Shown piece by piece: positions 18,265 to 26,712 of a DNA stretch of 64,000 nt. This stretch comes from Ottowia oryzae (lineage in GTDB: Bacteria; Pseudomonadota; Gammaproteobacteria; Burkholderiales; Burkholderiaceae_C), in NCBI RefSeq assembly GCF_003008535.1, contig NZ_CP027666.1, forward strand, positions 1,787,501 through 1,851,500, given 5' to 3'. Under the pieces are notes generated by a model. That model did no database searches, was not told the DNA's origin, and worked only from the letters and a program-made list of their open reading frames with translations. A program made the translations under genes and the position numbers. Numbering within the stretch: position 1 is the first letter of the stretch; the number at the start of each line of letters is the position of its first letter.

Positions 18265-18909
18265 ATGGAAAAGTTCACCGTACACCAGGGCCTCGTGGCC
18301 CCCATGGACCGGGAAAACGTCGACACCGACGCCATCATTCCCAAGCAATTCCTCAAGTCGATCCGCAAGACCGGCTTTGGCCCCAACCTCTTTGACGAGT
18401 GGCGCTACCTGGATCACGGCGAGCCCGGCATGGACCCGGCCAGCCGCAAGCCCAACCCCGAATTCGTGCTGAACCTGCCGCGCTACGCGGGGGCCAGCGT
18501 GCTGCTGGCGCGCAAGAACTTTGGCTGCGGCTCCAGCCGCGAGCATGCCCCCTGGGCGCTGCAGCAATACGGCTTTCGCGCCATCCTGGCGCCCAGCTTT
18601 GCCGACATCTTCTTCAACAACTGCTTCAAGAACGGCGTGCTGCCCATCTTGCTGGAGGGCAGCGTGATCGCCCAGCTGTTCGACGAAGTGGCCGCCTTCC
18701 CGGGCTATGAGCTCACGGTCGATCTGCCTCGCCAGGTGATCGTCAAGCCCGACGGCGCCGAGCTGCCTTTTGACGTGCAGCCGTTTCGCAAATACTGCCT
18801 GCTCAACGGCTTTGACGACATCGGCCTCACGCTGCGCCAGCAAGACAAGATCAAGGCGTTCGAGGCCAACCGCCTGGCCACCAAGCCTTGGCTGGCGCAT
18901 AGCTTGTGA
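18265..18909 (+). CDS. leuD: 3-isopropylmalate dehydratase small subunit
   Basis: Small swivelling subunit of isopropylmalate isomerase, 214 residues. It starts MEKFTVHQGLVAPMDRENVD and carries the substrate motif NFGCGSSREHAPWAL near residues 89-103. The ATG at 18265 agrees with the family N-terminus. The longer frame from 18142 overlaps the lipoprotein gene and is rejected. It works with LeuC. Confidence 0.97.
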   Translation: MEKFTVHQGLVAPMDRENVDTDAIIPKQFLKSIRKTGFGPNLFDEWRYLDHGEPGMDPASRKPNPEFVLNLPRYAGASVLLARKNFGCGSSREHAPWALQQYGFRAILAPSFADIFFNNCFKNGVLPILLEGSVIAQLFDEVAAFPGYELTVDLPRQVIVKPDGAELPFDVQPFRKYCLLNGFDDIGLTLRQQDKIKAFEANRLATKPWLAHSL

Positions 18910-19098
18910 CATCCCCCTGAGCCGCTGGCGCGGCTTCCCCCTTCTTTGCCGCTGCGCGGGAAGGGGGACAACGCGAGTCCCGGCGCGGGTGCGGGCACCG
19001 CGTTTGCTGGTTTGGGTGCCACGGTGGGACGCTTGCGGGCAATCAGTGGTTCTTGGCCTTGCGATAAGCTCAGAGCGCTTTACCTGTCGTTTATCAAT

Positions 19099-19152
19099 CC
19101 AATTGGCTGCCAGCGCTGGTCGCACTAGCGCCGGCAGCTATCAAAAGTAGAG
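19099..19152 (-). repeat. Dispersed palindromic repeat directly upstream of leuB
   Basis: It reads CCAATTGGCTGCCAGCGC, a loop, then GCGCCGGCAGCTATCAAAAG and GTAGAG on the plus strand. The repeat ends about 10 nt before the leuB ATG and takes the position of its ribosome binding site. No purine-rich Shine-Dalgarno other than AGTAGAG is visible. Confidence 0.85.
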
Positions 19153-19161
19153 TAAATCAAC

Positions 19162-20232
19162 ATGAAAATCGCAGTGTTGCCGGGTGACGGCATTGGGACG
19201 GAGATCGTGGCCGAGGCGGTGAAGGTGCTCAACGCGCTGGATCTGGGCCTGGAGATGGAGCAGGCGCCCGTGGGCGGCGCGGGCTACGAGGCCAGCGGCC
19301 ACCCGTTGCCGCCCGCCACGCTCAAGCTGGCCAAAGAGGCCGACGCCGTGCTGTTCGGCGCCGTGGGCGACTGGAAGTACGACACGCTGGACCGCCCGCT
19401 GCGCCCTGAGCAGGCCATTCTCGGCCTGCGCAAAGAGCTGGGCCTGTTCGCCAACTTCCGCCCCGCCATCTGCTACGAGCAGCTGGTGGGCGCGTCCAGC
19501 CTCAAGCCTGAGCTGATCGCGGGGCTGGACATCCTCATCATCCGCGAGCTGACGGGCGACATCTACTTCGGCCAGCCGCGCGGGCGCCGCACGGCTACCG
19601 ACGGGCACTTTCCGGGTGCCGAAGAAGCCTTCGACACCATGCGCTATTCGCGCCCCGAGATCGAGCGCATCGCCCACGTCGCCTTCCAGGCCGCACAAAA
19701 GCGCAGCAAGCGCGTGACCAGCGTGGACAAGGCCAACGTGCTGGAAACCTTCCAGTTCTGGAAAGATGTGGTCACCGAAGTCGGCAAGCAATACCCCGAC
19801 GTCGCGCTGGACCACATGTACGTGGACAACGCCGCCATGCAGCTGGTCAAGGCGCCCAAGAAGTTTGACGTGGTCGTCACCGGCAACATGTTCGGCGACA
19901 TCCTGAGCGACGAAGCGGCCATGCTGACTGGCTCGATCGGCATGCTGCCGAGCGCCAGCCTGAACGACAAGAAGCAGGGCCTGTACGAACCCAGCCACGG
20001 CAGCGCGCCCGACATCGCGGGCAAAGGCATCGCCAACCCGCTGGCCACCATCCTGAGCGCGGCGATGATGCTGCGCTTCTCGCTGGCCCAGCCCGAAGCC
20101 GCCGACCGCGTGGAAAACGCTGTCAAAGCCGTGCTGGCCGAAGGCCTGCGCACACCCGACATCTACAGCGAAGGCACCACCAAGGTCGGCACGCGCGAGA
20201 TGGGTGAGGCGGTGGTCAAGGCGCTGAAGTAA
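19162..20232 (+). CDS. leuB: 3-isopropylmalate dehydrogenase
   Basis: NAD-dependent oxidative decarboxylation of 3-isopropylmalate to 2-oxoisocaproate in leucine synthesis. The 356-residue protein begins MKIAVLPGDGIGTEI and carries the substrate arginines in the RPLRPEQAILGLR region. It has the IRELTGDIYFGQPRG loop and the NAD motif GSAPDIAGKGIANP. The cytoplasmic homodimer is typical in length. It follows leuD by 252 nt. That gap holds a dispersed repeat and no gene. Confidence 0.97.
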   Translation: MKIAVLPGDGIGTEIVAEAVKVLNALDLGLEMEQAPVGGAGYEASGHPLPPATLKLAKEADAVLFGAVGDWKYDTLDRPLRPEQAILGLRKELGLFANFRPAICYEQLVGASSLKPELIAGLDILIIRELTGDIYFGQPRGRRTATDGHFPGAEEAFDTMRYSRPEIERIAHVAFQAAQKRSKRVTSVDKANVLETFQFWKDVVTEVGKQYPDVALDHMYVDNAAMQLVKAPKKFDVVVTGNMFGDILSDEAAMLTGSIGMLPSASLNDKKQGLYEPSHGSAPDIAGKGIANPLATILSAAMMLRFSLAQPEAADRVENAVKAVLAEGLRTPDIYSEGTTKVGTREMGEAVVKALK

Positions 20233-20303
20233 GCGCTGCGCGGTTCGCTGCACCGGGGCGGCGCCTGTAGGCCCCCCGGTGCCCGAACCCGCGCAACCAG
20301 AAC

Positions 20304-20372
20304 AAGCCCGCTGAAGGGGCGTCCGGGTCGATTCGATGCACGGCAGCCCTCCTCAGCGGGCTTTAATTTTTT
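20304..20372 (+). terminator. probable leuB terminator with long nested loop
   Basis: AAGCCCGCTGA (20304-20314) pairs with TCAGCGGGCTT (20353-20363), followed by TAATTTTTT. The 38-nt loop can itself fold, which is unusual, but the stem and U-tract are good. Confidence 0.75.
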
Positions 20373-20374
20373 GA

Positions 20375-20433
20375 GGCAAATGTGCCGCCAGCGCCCGCCC
20401 CATCAGCGCTGGCAGCTTCTGAATTCATAGCGA
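20375..20433 (-). repeat. Dispersed palindromic repeat
   Basis: It reads GGCAAATGTGCCGCCAGCGC, a loop, then CAGCGCTGGCAGCTTCTGAA and TTCATAGC. It directly follows the leuB terminator. A second CCAGCCGGCTGGCAGCGCG segment at 20461-20479 may be a further broken copy. Confidence 0.75.
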
Positions 20434-20519
20434 GCCCGGTGGCAACCATCGCGCAAAGCGCCAGCCGGCTGGCAGCGCGAACTGCCGGAGGTCGGCCTCC
20501 GCAGCGCGTCAAACCACGA

Positions 20520-21731
20520 TCACCCCGCCACACGCACCGCACGCAGCTTCAGCGAAAACTCGCTCAACGCCGCGATACCGCTTTCCTCCGCGCGGCGGCA
20601 CCAGGCTTGCAGATCGGTCACCAGCTGCTCGCGCGTGCGGCCGGTGTTCAGCCACAGCTGGCGCAGCTCTTCGCGCATGGTGACCATCTTGTCCAGCACG
20701 GGGTAGGCGGCGCGGGCTTCGGCCAGCTGGGGCACGGCGGCGGCGGGCACTTTGTCGGCGTCGCGGTGCAGCCAGCGGCGGGCTGCCTGCAGGGCGCCGC
20801 TGCGGCTGGCTGAGTGGGTTTGCTGGGCGAACACCTCGCGCATGTGGCGGGCGTAGCCGGCCATCAGCTCGTAGCGGTGAGCGATGATGGCCTCCAGCGT
20901 TTTCTCGTCCGCCACGGGGCGCACTTCGCCCAAGGCCATGCGCGGCGCCGTTTTTTTGGCGTTGGCCAGGCCCAGGCGGCTCAGCACGCTGATGTAGAGC
21001 CAGCCCACGTCAAATTCATACGGCTTGACCGAGAACTTGGCCGACGTGGGGTAGGTGTGGTGGTTGTTGTGCAGCTCTTCGCCGCCGATCAGGATGCCCC
21101 AGGGCACGAGGTTGGTGGAGGCGTCCTGCGCCTCGAAATTGCGGTAGCCCGAATAGTGGCCCACGCCGTTGACCACGCCCGCTGCCCAGAACGGAATCCA
21201 CCCCGCCTGCATGGCCCACAGCGCGGCGCCCAGCGCGCCAAACAGCAGCACGTCGATCACCAGCAGCAGGCTGACGCCGAGCACGGAATAGCGGCTGTAC
21301 AGGTGCCGCTCGATCCAGTCGTCGGGCGTGCCATGGCCAAAGCGGGCCATGGTGTCGGCGTTCAGCGCCTCGGCGCGGTACAGCTCGGCACCCTGCCACA
21401 GCACCTTGCGCAGGCCGTGGATCTGCGGGCTGTGCGGGTCTTCGGCCTGCTCGCACTTGGCGTGGTGCTTGCGGTGGATGGCCGTCCATGCCTTGGTCGT
21501 CATGCCGGTGGTCAGCCACAGCCAGAAGCGGAAGAAGTGCTGCACCGCGGGGTGCAAGTCCAGCGCGCGGTGGGCCGAATGGCGGTGCAAGTACAGCGTG
21601 ACGCTGACGATGGTGATGTGCGTCAACACCAGCCCGAGCAGCAGCACCTGCCACCAAGCCCAGCCCAGCAGGCCGTGCGCCGCCCAGTTCAGCAGCGAAC
21701 TGAAAACTGCAGAATCCAAAAACGTTACCAT
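20520..21731 (-). CDS. acyl-CoA delta-9 desaturase-like membrane fatty acid desaturase
   Basis: Membrane di-iron enzyme that introduces a double bond into acyl chains. The 403-residue protein shows the three histidine boxes HRHSAH, HRKHH and HNNHH, plus GHYSGYRN. Hydrophobic pairs of segments lie near residues 15-40 and 160-205. The N-terminus ITIVSVTLYLHRH is the bacterial stearoyl-CoA desaturase form. The C-terminal 90 residues are a soluble helical extension. The start at 21731 is set by family alignment, as there is no clear ribosome binding site. The gene is convergent with leuB. Confidence 0.92.
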   Translation of the reverse strand: MVTFLDSAVFSSLLNWAAHGLLGWAWWQVLLLGLVLTHITIVSVTLYLHRHSAHRALDLHPAVQHFFRFWLWLTTGMTTKAWTAIHRKHHAKCEQAEDPHSPQIHGLRKVLWQGAELYRAEALNADTMARFGHGTPDDWIERHLYSRYSVLGVSLLLVIDVLLFGALGAALWAMQAGWIPFWAAGVVNGVGHYSGYRNFEAQDASTNLVPWGILIGGEELHNNHHTYPTSAKFSVKPYEFDVGWLYISVLSRLGLANAKKTAPRMALGEVRPVADEKTLEAIIAHRYELMAGYARHMREVFAQQTHSASRSGALQAARRWLHRDADKVPAAAVPQLAEARAAYPVLDKMVTMREELRQLWLNTGRTREQLVTDLQAWCRRAEESGIAALSEFSLKLRAVRVAG

Positions 21732-21988
21732 GCGCAGGGGTGTCCGGGTCAAGAAAAAGAGGGCTGCCACCCAGGCCGGGCTGGCCGCCGCAGGAGCGCG
21801 TTGCCGCGCTGCAGCCTGTTCGAGTGCCGGCAGCGCCAAAGGTTCGCCAGCCGTCTCGGCATTCTAGGAGCGAGGCTATGCGCCGCGCACCGGTAGAAGC
21901 CCTGCACGAGGTGGGCCGCCGGCTGCCGGCGCTCGGTTGAAACCCGTGTGTGCAAGTGCTACAGGCGATGGCCGATGGCCTTGGGCGT

Positions 21989-22501
21989 TCAGCGCGACTC
22001 GGAGGCCGGCGCGGTCCGTCTACAGCGGCGCACCTGCGCCATCGACAGGCCCAGCCCGATCGCCGCGCCCACCGCACCGCCCACCAAGGTGCCCGTCGAT
22101 CGGTTCGAGAAAGAGGGGTGCACTAGCGCCACGCGCACCGTGCTGGCCAAGCTGCGATCATCGGCGTGCACTCGAGTGCCGGGTGCGGCCTTATGCACCA
22201 GCACCAGCGCCAGCAGAAGACCACAAGACAGCACCGCCCCCGCGCTGATAAGCACCGAAGTGCGCGCCCAGGTGGCCGAGCGCGAAGCCCATGCAATGGC
22301 CAGCGGCACCAGCCAAAACGCGCTGGGCCAGACCCCCCTCCGCAACGCCCGGATGCCGGGCACATAGTCGTCGTAGAGCGATGTGGTGGCAGCGAGAAAG
22401 TACAGCGCTGCGGCGTAGCAAAGCACCGCCAGCGCCGCGCCCAGCAGGTGCGTGGCGGGCATTCGGTGGGAGGGCGCTGATTCAGGCACGGATGCGGTCA
22501 T
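21989..22501 (-). CDS. hypothetical membrane protein, 170 aa
   Basis: Not recognised. Four hydrophobic segments are visible at about residues 18-38, 58-72, 83-104 and 138-158, with a polar, arginine-containing stretch between the third and fourth. The last segment is Gly-rich (GTLVGGAVGAAIGLGL). The frame has no good Shine-Dalgarno sequence, and a competing frame exists on the other strand, so coding status is moderate. It lies between the desaturase and rsmB on the same strand. Confidence 0.5.
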   Translation of the reverse strand: MTASVPESAPSHRMPATHLLGAALAVLCYAAALYFLAATTSLYDDYVPGIRALRRGVWPSAFWLVPLAIAWASRSATWARTSVLISAGAVLSCGLLLALVLVHKAAPGTRVHADDRSLASTVRVALVHPSFSNRSTGTLVGGAVGAAIGLGLSMAQVRRCRRTAPASESR

Positions 22502-22650
22502 TCATCGAGCGGGCGGTACGTCACTGCCCATCTGCCCTTCGCCGCCGCTGATTTGGCCCGTACGGCGCGCGCCGCTTGGTCGCTGCGGGCGACGGAGGAA
22601 AGGGTGACTTGCGGCTCCGCCAACGTGCGGCAACGACCCGCCCAAGCGGC

Positions 22651-23946
22651 TCAGCCGCCCCGGCGCTGCCACACGGCGGCGAAGAAGCCGTCTGTGTGGT
22701 GGCGGTGCGGCCACAGGCGCAGGTAGCTGCCCGGCGCCACGCCGGCGGCTTCGGCGTCGGGGGCGCACAGGGCCTCGGCGCCTTCCACCTTCAGCGCCGT
22801 CAGCAGTTGGGCTGCGTTCAGTGGCTCGAAATCGGGGTGGGCTGCGCCAAAGGCGGCGGCCACGTCTTCGTTTTCAGACTGCAGGATGCTGCAGGTGGCG
22901 TACACCAGCCGCCCGCCGGCTTTGACCAGGCGCGCCGCGCTGCTCAGGATGGCGAGTTGCTTGGCGTTCAGCTCGGCCACGTCCTTGGGCGACTGGCGCC
23001 ATTTCAGGTCGGGGTTGCGGCGCAGGGTGCCCAGGCCGGTGCAGGGGGCGTCCACCAGCACGCGGTCCATCTTGCCGGCCAGGCGCTTGATGCGTTCGTC
23101 GCGCTCGTGCGCGATGGCCACGGGGTGCACGTTGGACAGGCCGCTGCGCGCCAGCCGGGGCTTGAGCGCGGCCAGCCGGTGCGCCGATACGTCGAACGCG
23201 TACAGCCGCCCGGTGTTGCGCATGGTGGCGCCGATGGCCAGCGTCTTGCCGCCAGCGCCTGCGCAGAAGTCGGCCACCATTTCGCCGCGGTGGGCGTCCA
23301 GCAGCAGCGCGAGCAGTTGCGAGCCTTCGTCCTGCACCTCGATCGCGCCGCGCGTGAAGGCGTCCAGCTTCTGCAGCGCGGGCTTGCCCTTCAGGCGCAG
23401 GCCCCAGGGCGAGTACGGCGTTGCTTCGGATTGAATAGCGGCCTTCGCAAGCTCTGCCTGCACTTCAGGCCGTTTGGCTTGCAAGGTGTTGACGCGCAAG
23501 TCCAGCGCCGCGCCGTCCAGCAGGGCGGCGGCCAGGGCGTCGCGCTCGGGCTGGCCCAGCTCGGCCTGCAGTTTGTCGGCCAGCCAGTCGGGCAGGTTGT
23601 GGTGGTGCGCGGGCAGCAGGTCGGCGTCGCCCGCGGCGTCGCAGGCGTCCAGCCAGGCTTTCTCGGGCTCGTTCAGCGCCTGCTTGAGAAAGTCGCGCGG
23701 GGCTTGAAAGGCCAGGATGGCCAGGCGGCGCGGCTGCGGGCCGCTGCCCGAGCGGGCCAGAAATTCATAGAGCCGCTTGCGCCGCAGCACGGCGTAGGCG
23801 GTTTCGGCCAGGGTGGCGCGTTCGCGCGGGCCCAGGTTGCGGTGTTCGCGAAAGTAGCGCGAGACCACGGCGTCGGCCGGGTGGTCCAGCAGCAGCACGC
23901 GGCGCACCAGTTCGGTGGTTTCTTCCAGCAGGGCTTTGGGATGCAT
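22651..23946 (-). CDS. rsmB: 16S rRNA (cytosine-5) methyltransferase RsmB-like
   Basis: Methylates a cytosine in 16S rRNA (C967 in E. coli). The 431-residue protein has a NusB-like helical N-terminal domain (about 1-130) and a Rossmann methyltransferase domain. That domain has the SAM motif DFCAGAGGKTLAIG, the cysteine motif DAPCTGLGTLRRNPDLKW and the second catalytic cysteine in YATCSILQSEN. The length matches E. coli RsmB. The start at 23946 is set by family N-terminus (MHPKALLEETTELVRRVL). It is the last gene of the purN, M48 peptidase, rsmB series. Family members with other targets exist, so the exact base is inferred. Confidence 0.88.
   Translation of the reverse strand: MHPKALLEETTELVRRVLLLDHPADAVVSRYFREHRNLGPRERATLAETAYAVLRRKRLYEFLARSGSGPQPRRLAILAFQAPRDFLKQALNEPEKAWLDACDAAGDADLLPAHHHNLPDWLADKLQAELGQPERDALAAALLDGAALDLRVNTLQAKRPEVQAELAKAAIQSEATPYSPWGLRLKGKPALQKLDAFTRGAIEVQDEGSQLLALLLDAHRGEMVADFCAGAGGKTLAIGATMRNTGRLYAFDVSAHRLAALKPRLARSGLSNVHPVAIAHERDERIKRLAGKMDRVLVDAPCTGLGTLRRNPDLKWRQSPKDVAELNAKQLAILSSAARLVKAGGRLVYATCSILQSENEDVAAAFGAAHPDFEPLNAAQLLTALKVEGAEALCAPDAEAAGVAPGSYLRLWPHRHHTDGFFAAVWQRRGG
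23421..23480 (+). repeat. possible decayed repeat inside rsmB
   Basis: It reads TTGCTTCGGATTGAATAGCG, then a middle part, then CACTTCAGGCCGTTTGGCTT, resembling both arms of the forward repeat. It encodes AELAKAAIQSEAT, a normal-length part of the protein. Confidence 0.35.
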
Positions 23947-23993
23947 GGTGCGATTGTCGCATTGGCCGCCAGCGCCGTGGCGACTGGATTGAG

Positions 23994-24058
23994 TGCAAAA
24001 ACAGGCGCTGGCGCTTGTCCAGCCTGCGCCAGAAGCTAGTTTTTTTGTAGCTGTAGCC
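23994..24058 (-). repeat. Dispersed palindromic repeat
   Basis: It reads GCAAAAACAGGCGCTGGCGC, a loop, then CTGCGCCAGAAGCTAG and TTTTTTTGTAGCTGTA. It fills the gap between rsmB and the M48 peptidase gene and could also form a hairpin after the peptidase gene. Confidence 0.75.
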
Positions 24059-24067
24059 CGGGGCGGC

Positions 24068-25939
24068 TCAGGCGGGCTCGGGGTAGGTGGGGCTGCGGGC
24101 GATGCGGCGCACCACGTCGTCCAGCGCGTCGGCCTGCTCGCGCCACGCCACCAGCACGGTGCCGGGCAGGTCCAGCGTGTGCTCCAGCTCGCGGCACAGG
24201 GCAAAGCGGTCTTCGTCGCCCAGATCGGGCAGCGAAAGCACCAGCAGGTAGGCGCGCCGCCAGGGGAAGGCCGGGATGCTCTTGCGCACCAGCCAGGCTT
24301 GCGCGACGTGCGGGTAGGCGGCCAGGTCGGCGCGCAGCTCGCCCAGCTCGAATTCGTTCAGGTCGTGCGCCGCCGCGCCGCTGGCAAAGGGCGATTCGGT
24401 CAGCTCTTGCCAGGCAGCTTGCTCGGCTTGTTCGGCCGCTTTCAGGCGCTGGCGCCAGGCCTGCAGGGTGGGCAGGTCGGTGGTGCCGGCGGCCAGCTGC
24501 GGCTCCAGCAGGGCGACGGCCTGTTGCGCGGCCCACCAGCGGTCGCCGGGGCTGGCTTCGTGCAGCTCAGTCAGGCGCGCCAGGCGCTGCGGCGCATCGG
24601 CGGGCAAGGTGGCGGCGCTGCCGCGCAGGGCCAGCGCCAGGCCGGGCGACTGGGTCAGGGCGCGCTCAAAGCAGGCCAGCGCTTCCGGCCCGCGGCCGGT
24701 GGGGTCCAGCCGCAGCAGCAGGCCGCCCATTTCGCACCATTGGGCGGCGCTGGCGCTGCCGGCGCCCCCCTTGAGCTGTTGCAGGCGCTGCTGCACGCGC
24801 GCCAGGTAGGCGTGGCGGCGCTTCCAGACGGTGGCGTGGTCGCGGCACCAGTGGTGGTCGAACTTTTCAACCCAGCGGCGCCGGTCGGCCAGCAGGGCCA
24901 TGGCCGGCTGTGTGGACCAGGCTTCGGGCAGGCTGGCCGGGGCCTGCAGCGCCTCCAGACGGTCGCGCAGGCCGGGGTGGGTGTCGTCTACGGCCGGCAG
25001 GGTTTTCAGCGCGCTGCGCAGCGCCTGCTGGGCGAAGGCGGTTGGGGGCGCCTGCGCCAGCAGGCGGCGCATGGCGCCGTACGGCCCGACGGGCGTGGGC
25101 GCTGTGGCGGCAGCGCGAAAGTGCGCGGGCCAGAATTCGGCGTTCAACCACGCGGATTTGACGGCGATTTCCACCAGCGCCGCGCCCGCAGCGGTGCGGC
25201 CCGCCACCTGGGCGGAGGCCAGGTCGGCCTCGTATTCGTCCTGGCGCGCCAGCGCGAAGGTGCGGGCGGAAAAGCGCGGCACGTACCAGCCCAGAAACGC
25301 GTTGGTGGCCCAGCCGGCGGGGCCAGGGTCGGCGCGCAGGCCCTCGTGCAGGCGCGCCCAGGCCAGGCGGCTGCGGTAGATCCACGCGGCAAAGCGCCCG
25401 TGGCCGCCGCGCAGGTGGCCGTATTCGTGCGCCAGCACTGCGCCCAGGCGCCGCGCGTCCAGCGCCATCAGCAGCGGCAGGCCCACGGTGAGGTGGTTGA
25501 CGCTGCCGCCCAGCCCGCCCCAGCGCGGCAGTTGCACGATGCTGGCGTTGAAGTCGCCATCCAGCCGCACCTGGTGCACGGGCGGGCCCTGCACCTTGGC
25601 GCGCACGCGCTCGATCAAGTCGAACAGGGCCGGGGCATCTTCGCGGCGCAGCACCTCGCCGTCCGGGGCGTCCAGCCGCAGCCACAGCGCGCGCAGGCTG
25701 GCCAGCAGCAGCGCGCCCGCGGCCAGCACCGGCCAGACGTAGTAGCCCCTCAAGCCGCCGCCGCGCAGCAGCTGCCAGCCCACGAAGCCCAGCAGCGCCA
25801 GTGCCGCCACCACGCAGCCCAGCACCCACACATAGCCCAGCGCGGCAAAGGCGCCCACGCTGCGCCGGTACGCGCCAGGGTTTTCGGCGCTGGCCTGCTC
25901 AGACAGGCGCAGCAGGTGCATGAATTGCGCGCGTTCCAT
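24068..25939 (-). CDS. M48 family metallopeptidase with long C-terminal helical region
   Basis: Membrane-anchored zinc peptidase of 623 residues. Two hydrophobic segments (about 34-58 and 66-88) precede the peptidase domain. The zinc site HEYGH is at 171-175 and the third ligand is probably in DEYEADLASA near 233. This resembles HtpX/Ste24-type M48 enzymes. From about 370 to the end the protein is Leu/Ala-rich and helical with TPR-like spacing (RGPEALACFERALTQSPGLA), so it may be a protein interaction part. The family is about 290-450 residues, so this one is long. It lies 112 nt behind purN and may be cotranscribed. Substrate unknown. Confidence 0.88.
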   Translation of the reverse strand: MERAQFMHLLRLSEQASAENPGAYRRSVGAFAALGYVWVLGCVVAALALLGFVGWQLLRGGGLRGYYVWPVLAAGALLLASLRALWLRLDAPDGEVLRREDAPALFDLIERVRAKVQGPPVHQVRLDGDFNASIVQLPRWGGLGGSVNHLTVGLPLLMALDARRLGAVLAHEYGHLRGGHGRFAAWIYRSRLAWARLHEGLRADPGPAGWATNAFLGWYVPRFSARTFALARQDEYEADLASAQVAGRTAAGAALVEIAVKSAWLNAEFWPAHFRAAATAPTPVGPYGAMRRLLAQAPPTAFAQQALRSALKTLPAVDDTHPGLRDRLEALQAPASLPEAWSTQPAMALLADRRRWVEKFDHHWCRDHATVWKRRHAYLARVQQRLQQLKGGAGSASAAQWCEMGGLLLRLDPTGRGPEALACFERALTQSPGLALALRGSAATLPADAPQRLARLTELHEASPGDRWWAAQQAVALLEPQLAAGTTDLPTLQAWRQRLKAAEQAEQAAWQELTESPFASGAAAHDLNEFELGELRADLAAYPHVAQAWLVRKSIPAFPWRRAYLLVLSLPDLGDEDRFALCRELEHTLDLPGTVLVAWREQADALDDVVRRIARSPTYPEPA

Positions 25940-26009
25940 GGGGTGTCTCCTGCGGGCGGGGCGGGCTGCCGGTTGGCGTGGGCGGTGCCTGCTCTTGTGG
26001 GCTCTGGGT

Positions 26010-26068
26010 GGCTAAAACGGGCCTTGGCGCCCGTGGCACGGGCGCTGGCAGCTACAGATTGCGTAGCG
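26010..26068 (-). repeat. Dispersed palindromic repeat overlapping the purN stop codon
   Basis: It reads GGCTAAAACGGGCCTTGGCG, a loop, then GGGCGCTGGCAGCTACAGAT. On the minus strand the segment AATCTGTAGCTGCCAGCGC contains the purN stop codon TAG. Confidence 0.8.
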
Positions 26069-26645
26069 TTTCGGCCACGGCGCGCGGGTAAATCAGGTGT
26101 TCTTGCGTGCGCACGCGCGCCGCCAGGGTGTCGGCCGTGTCTCCGGGCAGCACGGGCACCACGGCCTGCGCGGCGATGTGGCCGTGGTCCAGCTCGGCGG
26201 TGACGTGGTGCACGGTGGCGCCGGCCACGCGGCAGCCCATGTCGATGGCGCGCTGGTGCGTGTGCAGCCCCGGAAACGCGGGCAGCAGGCTGGGGTGGAT
26301 GTTGAGCATGCGCCCGGCGTAGCGCGCCACAAAGCCCGGCGTGAGGATGCGCATGAAGCCCGCCAGCACCACCAGCGTGGGCGCGTGCGGCTCGATCGCT
26401 GCGGCCAGGGCGGTGTCGAAGGCCTCGCGGCTGGGGTGGGCGCGGTGGTCCACCACGGCGGTGGCGATGCCCGCGGCCTGCGCCAGCGCCAGCCCGGCGG
26501 CGTCGGGCCGGTTGCTGATCACCGCCGCCACGCGCGCGCCCAGGCCGCGCGGTGGCGCGTCGGCCCAGTGTTCGCGCTCGGCCGCGCGCACGATGGCGGC
26601 CATGTTGCTGCCCGCGCCAGAAATCAGGATGACGATGTTCTTCAT
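26052..26645 (-). CDS. purN: phosphoribosylglycinamide formyltransferase
   Basis: Transfers formyl from 10-formyltetrahydrofolate to GAR in purine synthesis. The 197-residue protein starts MKNIVILISGAGSNMAAIV and has the substrate region GFMRILTPGFV. The active-site segment HPSLLPAFPGLHTHQRAI supplies the catalytic His, with the aspartate in ELDHG. The length is normal for GART. It is divergent from yceH with 67 nt between starts. The stop codon lies in a dispersed repeat, so the last residues may have been changed by its insertion. Confidence 0.96.
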   Translation of the reverse strand: MKNIVILISGAGSNMAAIVRAAEREHWADAPPRGLGARVAAVISNRPDAAGLALAQAAGIATAVVDHRAHPSREAFDTALAAAIEPHAPTLVVLAGFMRILTPGFVARYAGRMLNIHPSLLPAFPGLHTHQRAIDMGCRVAGATVHHVTAELDHGHIAAQAVVPVLPGDTADTLAARVRTQEHLIYPRAVAETLRNL

Positions 26646-26712
26646 GCGCGGGCGATTATCCCTGCGCCATCAGCGGGGGCAGCGCACTGGCGCGGCCCGC
26701 TATGCTTGGGCG

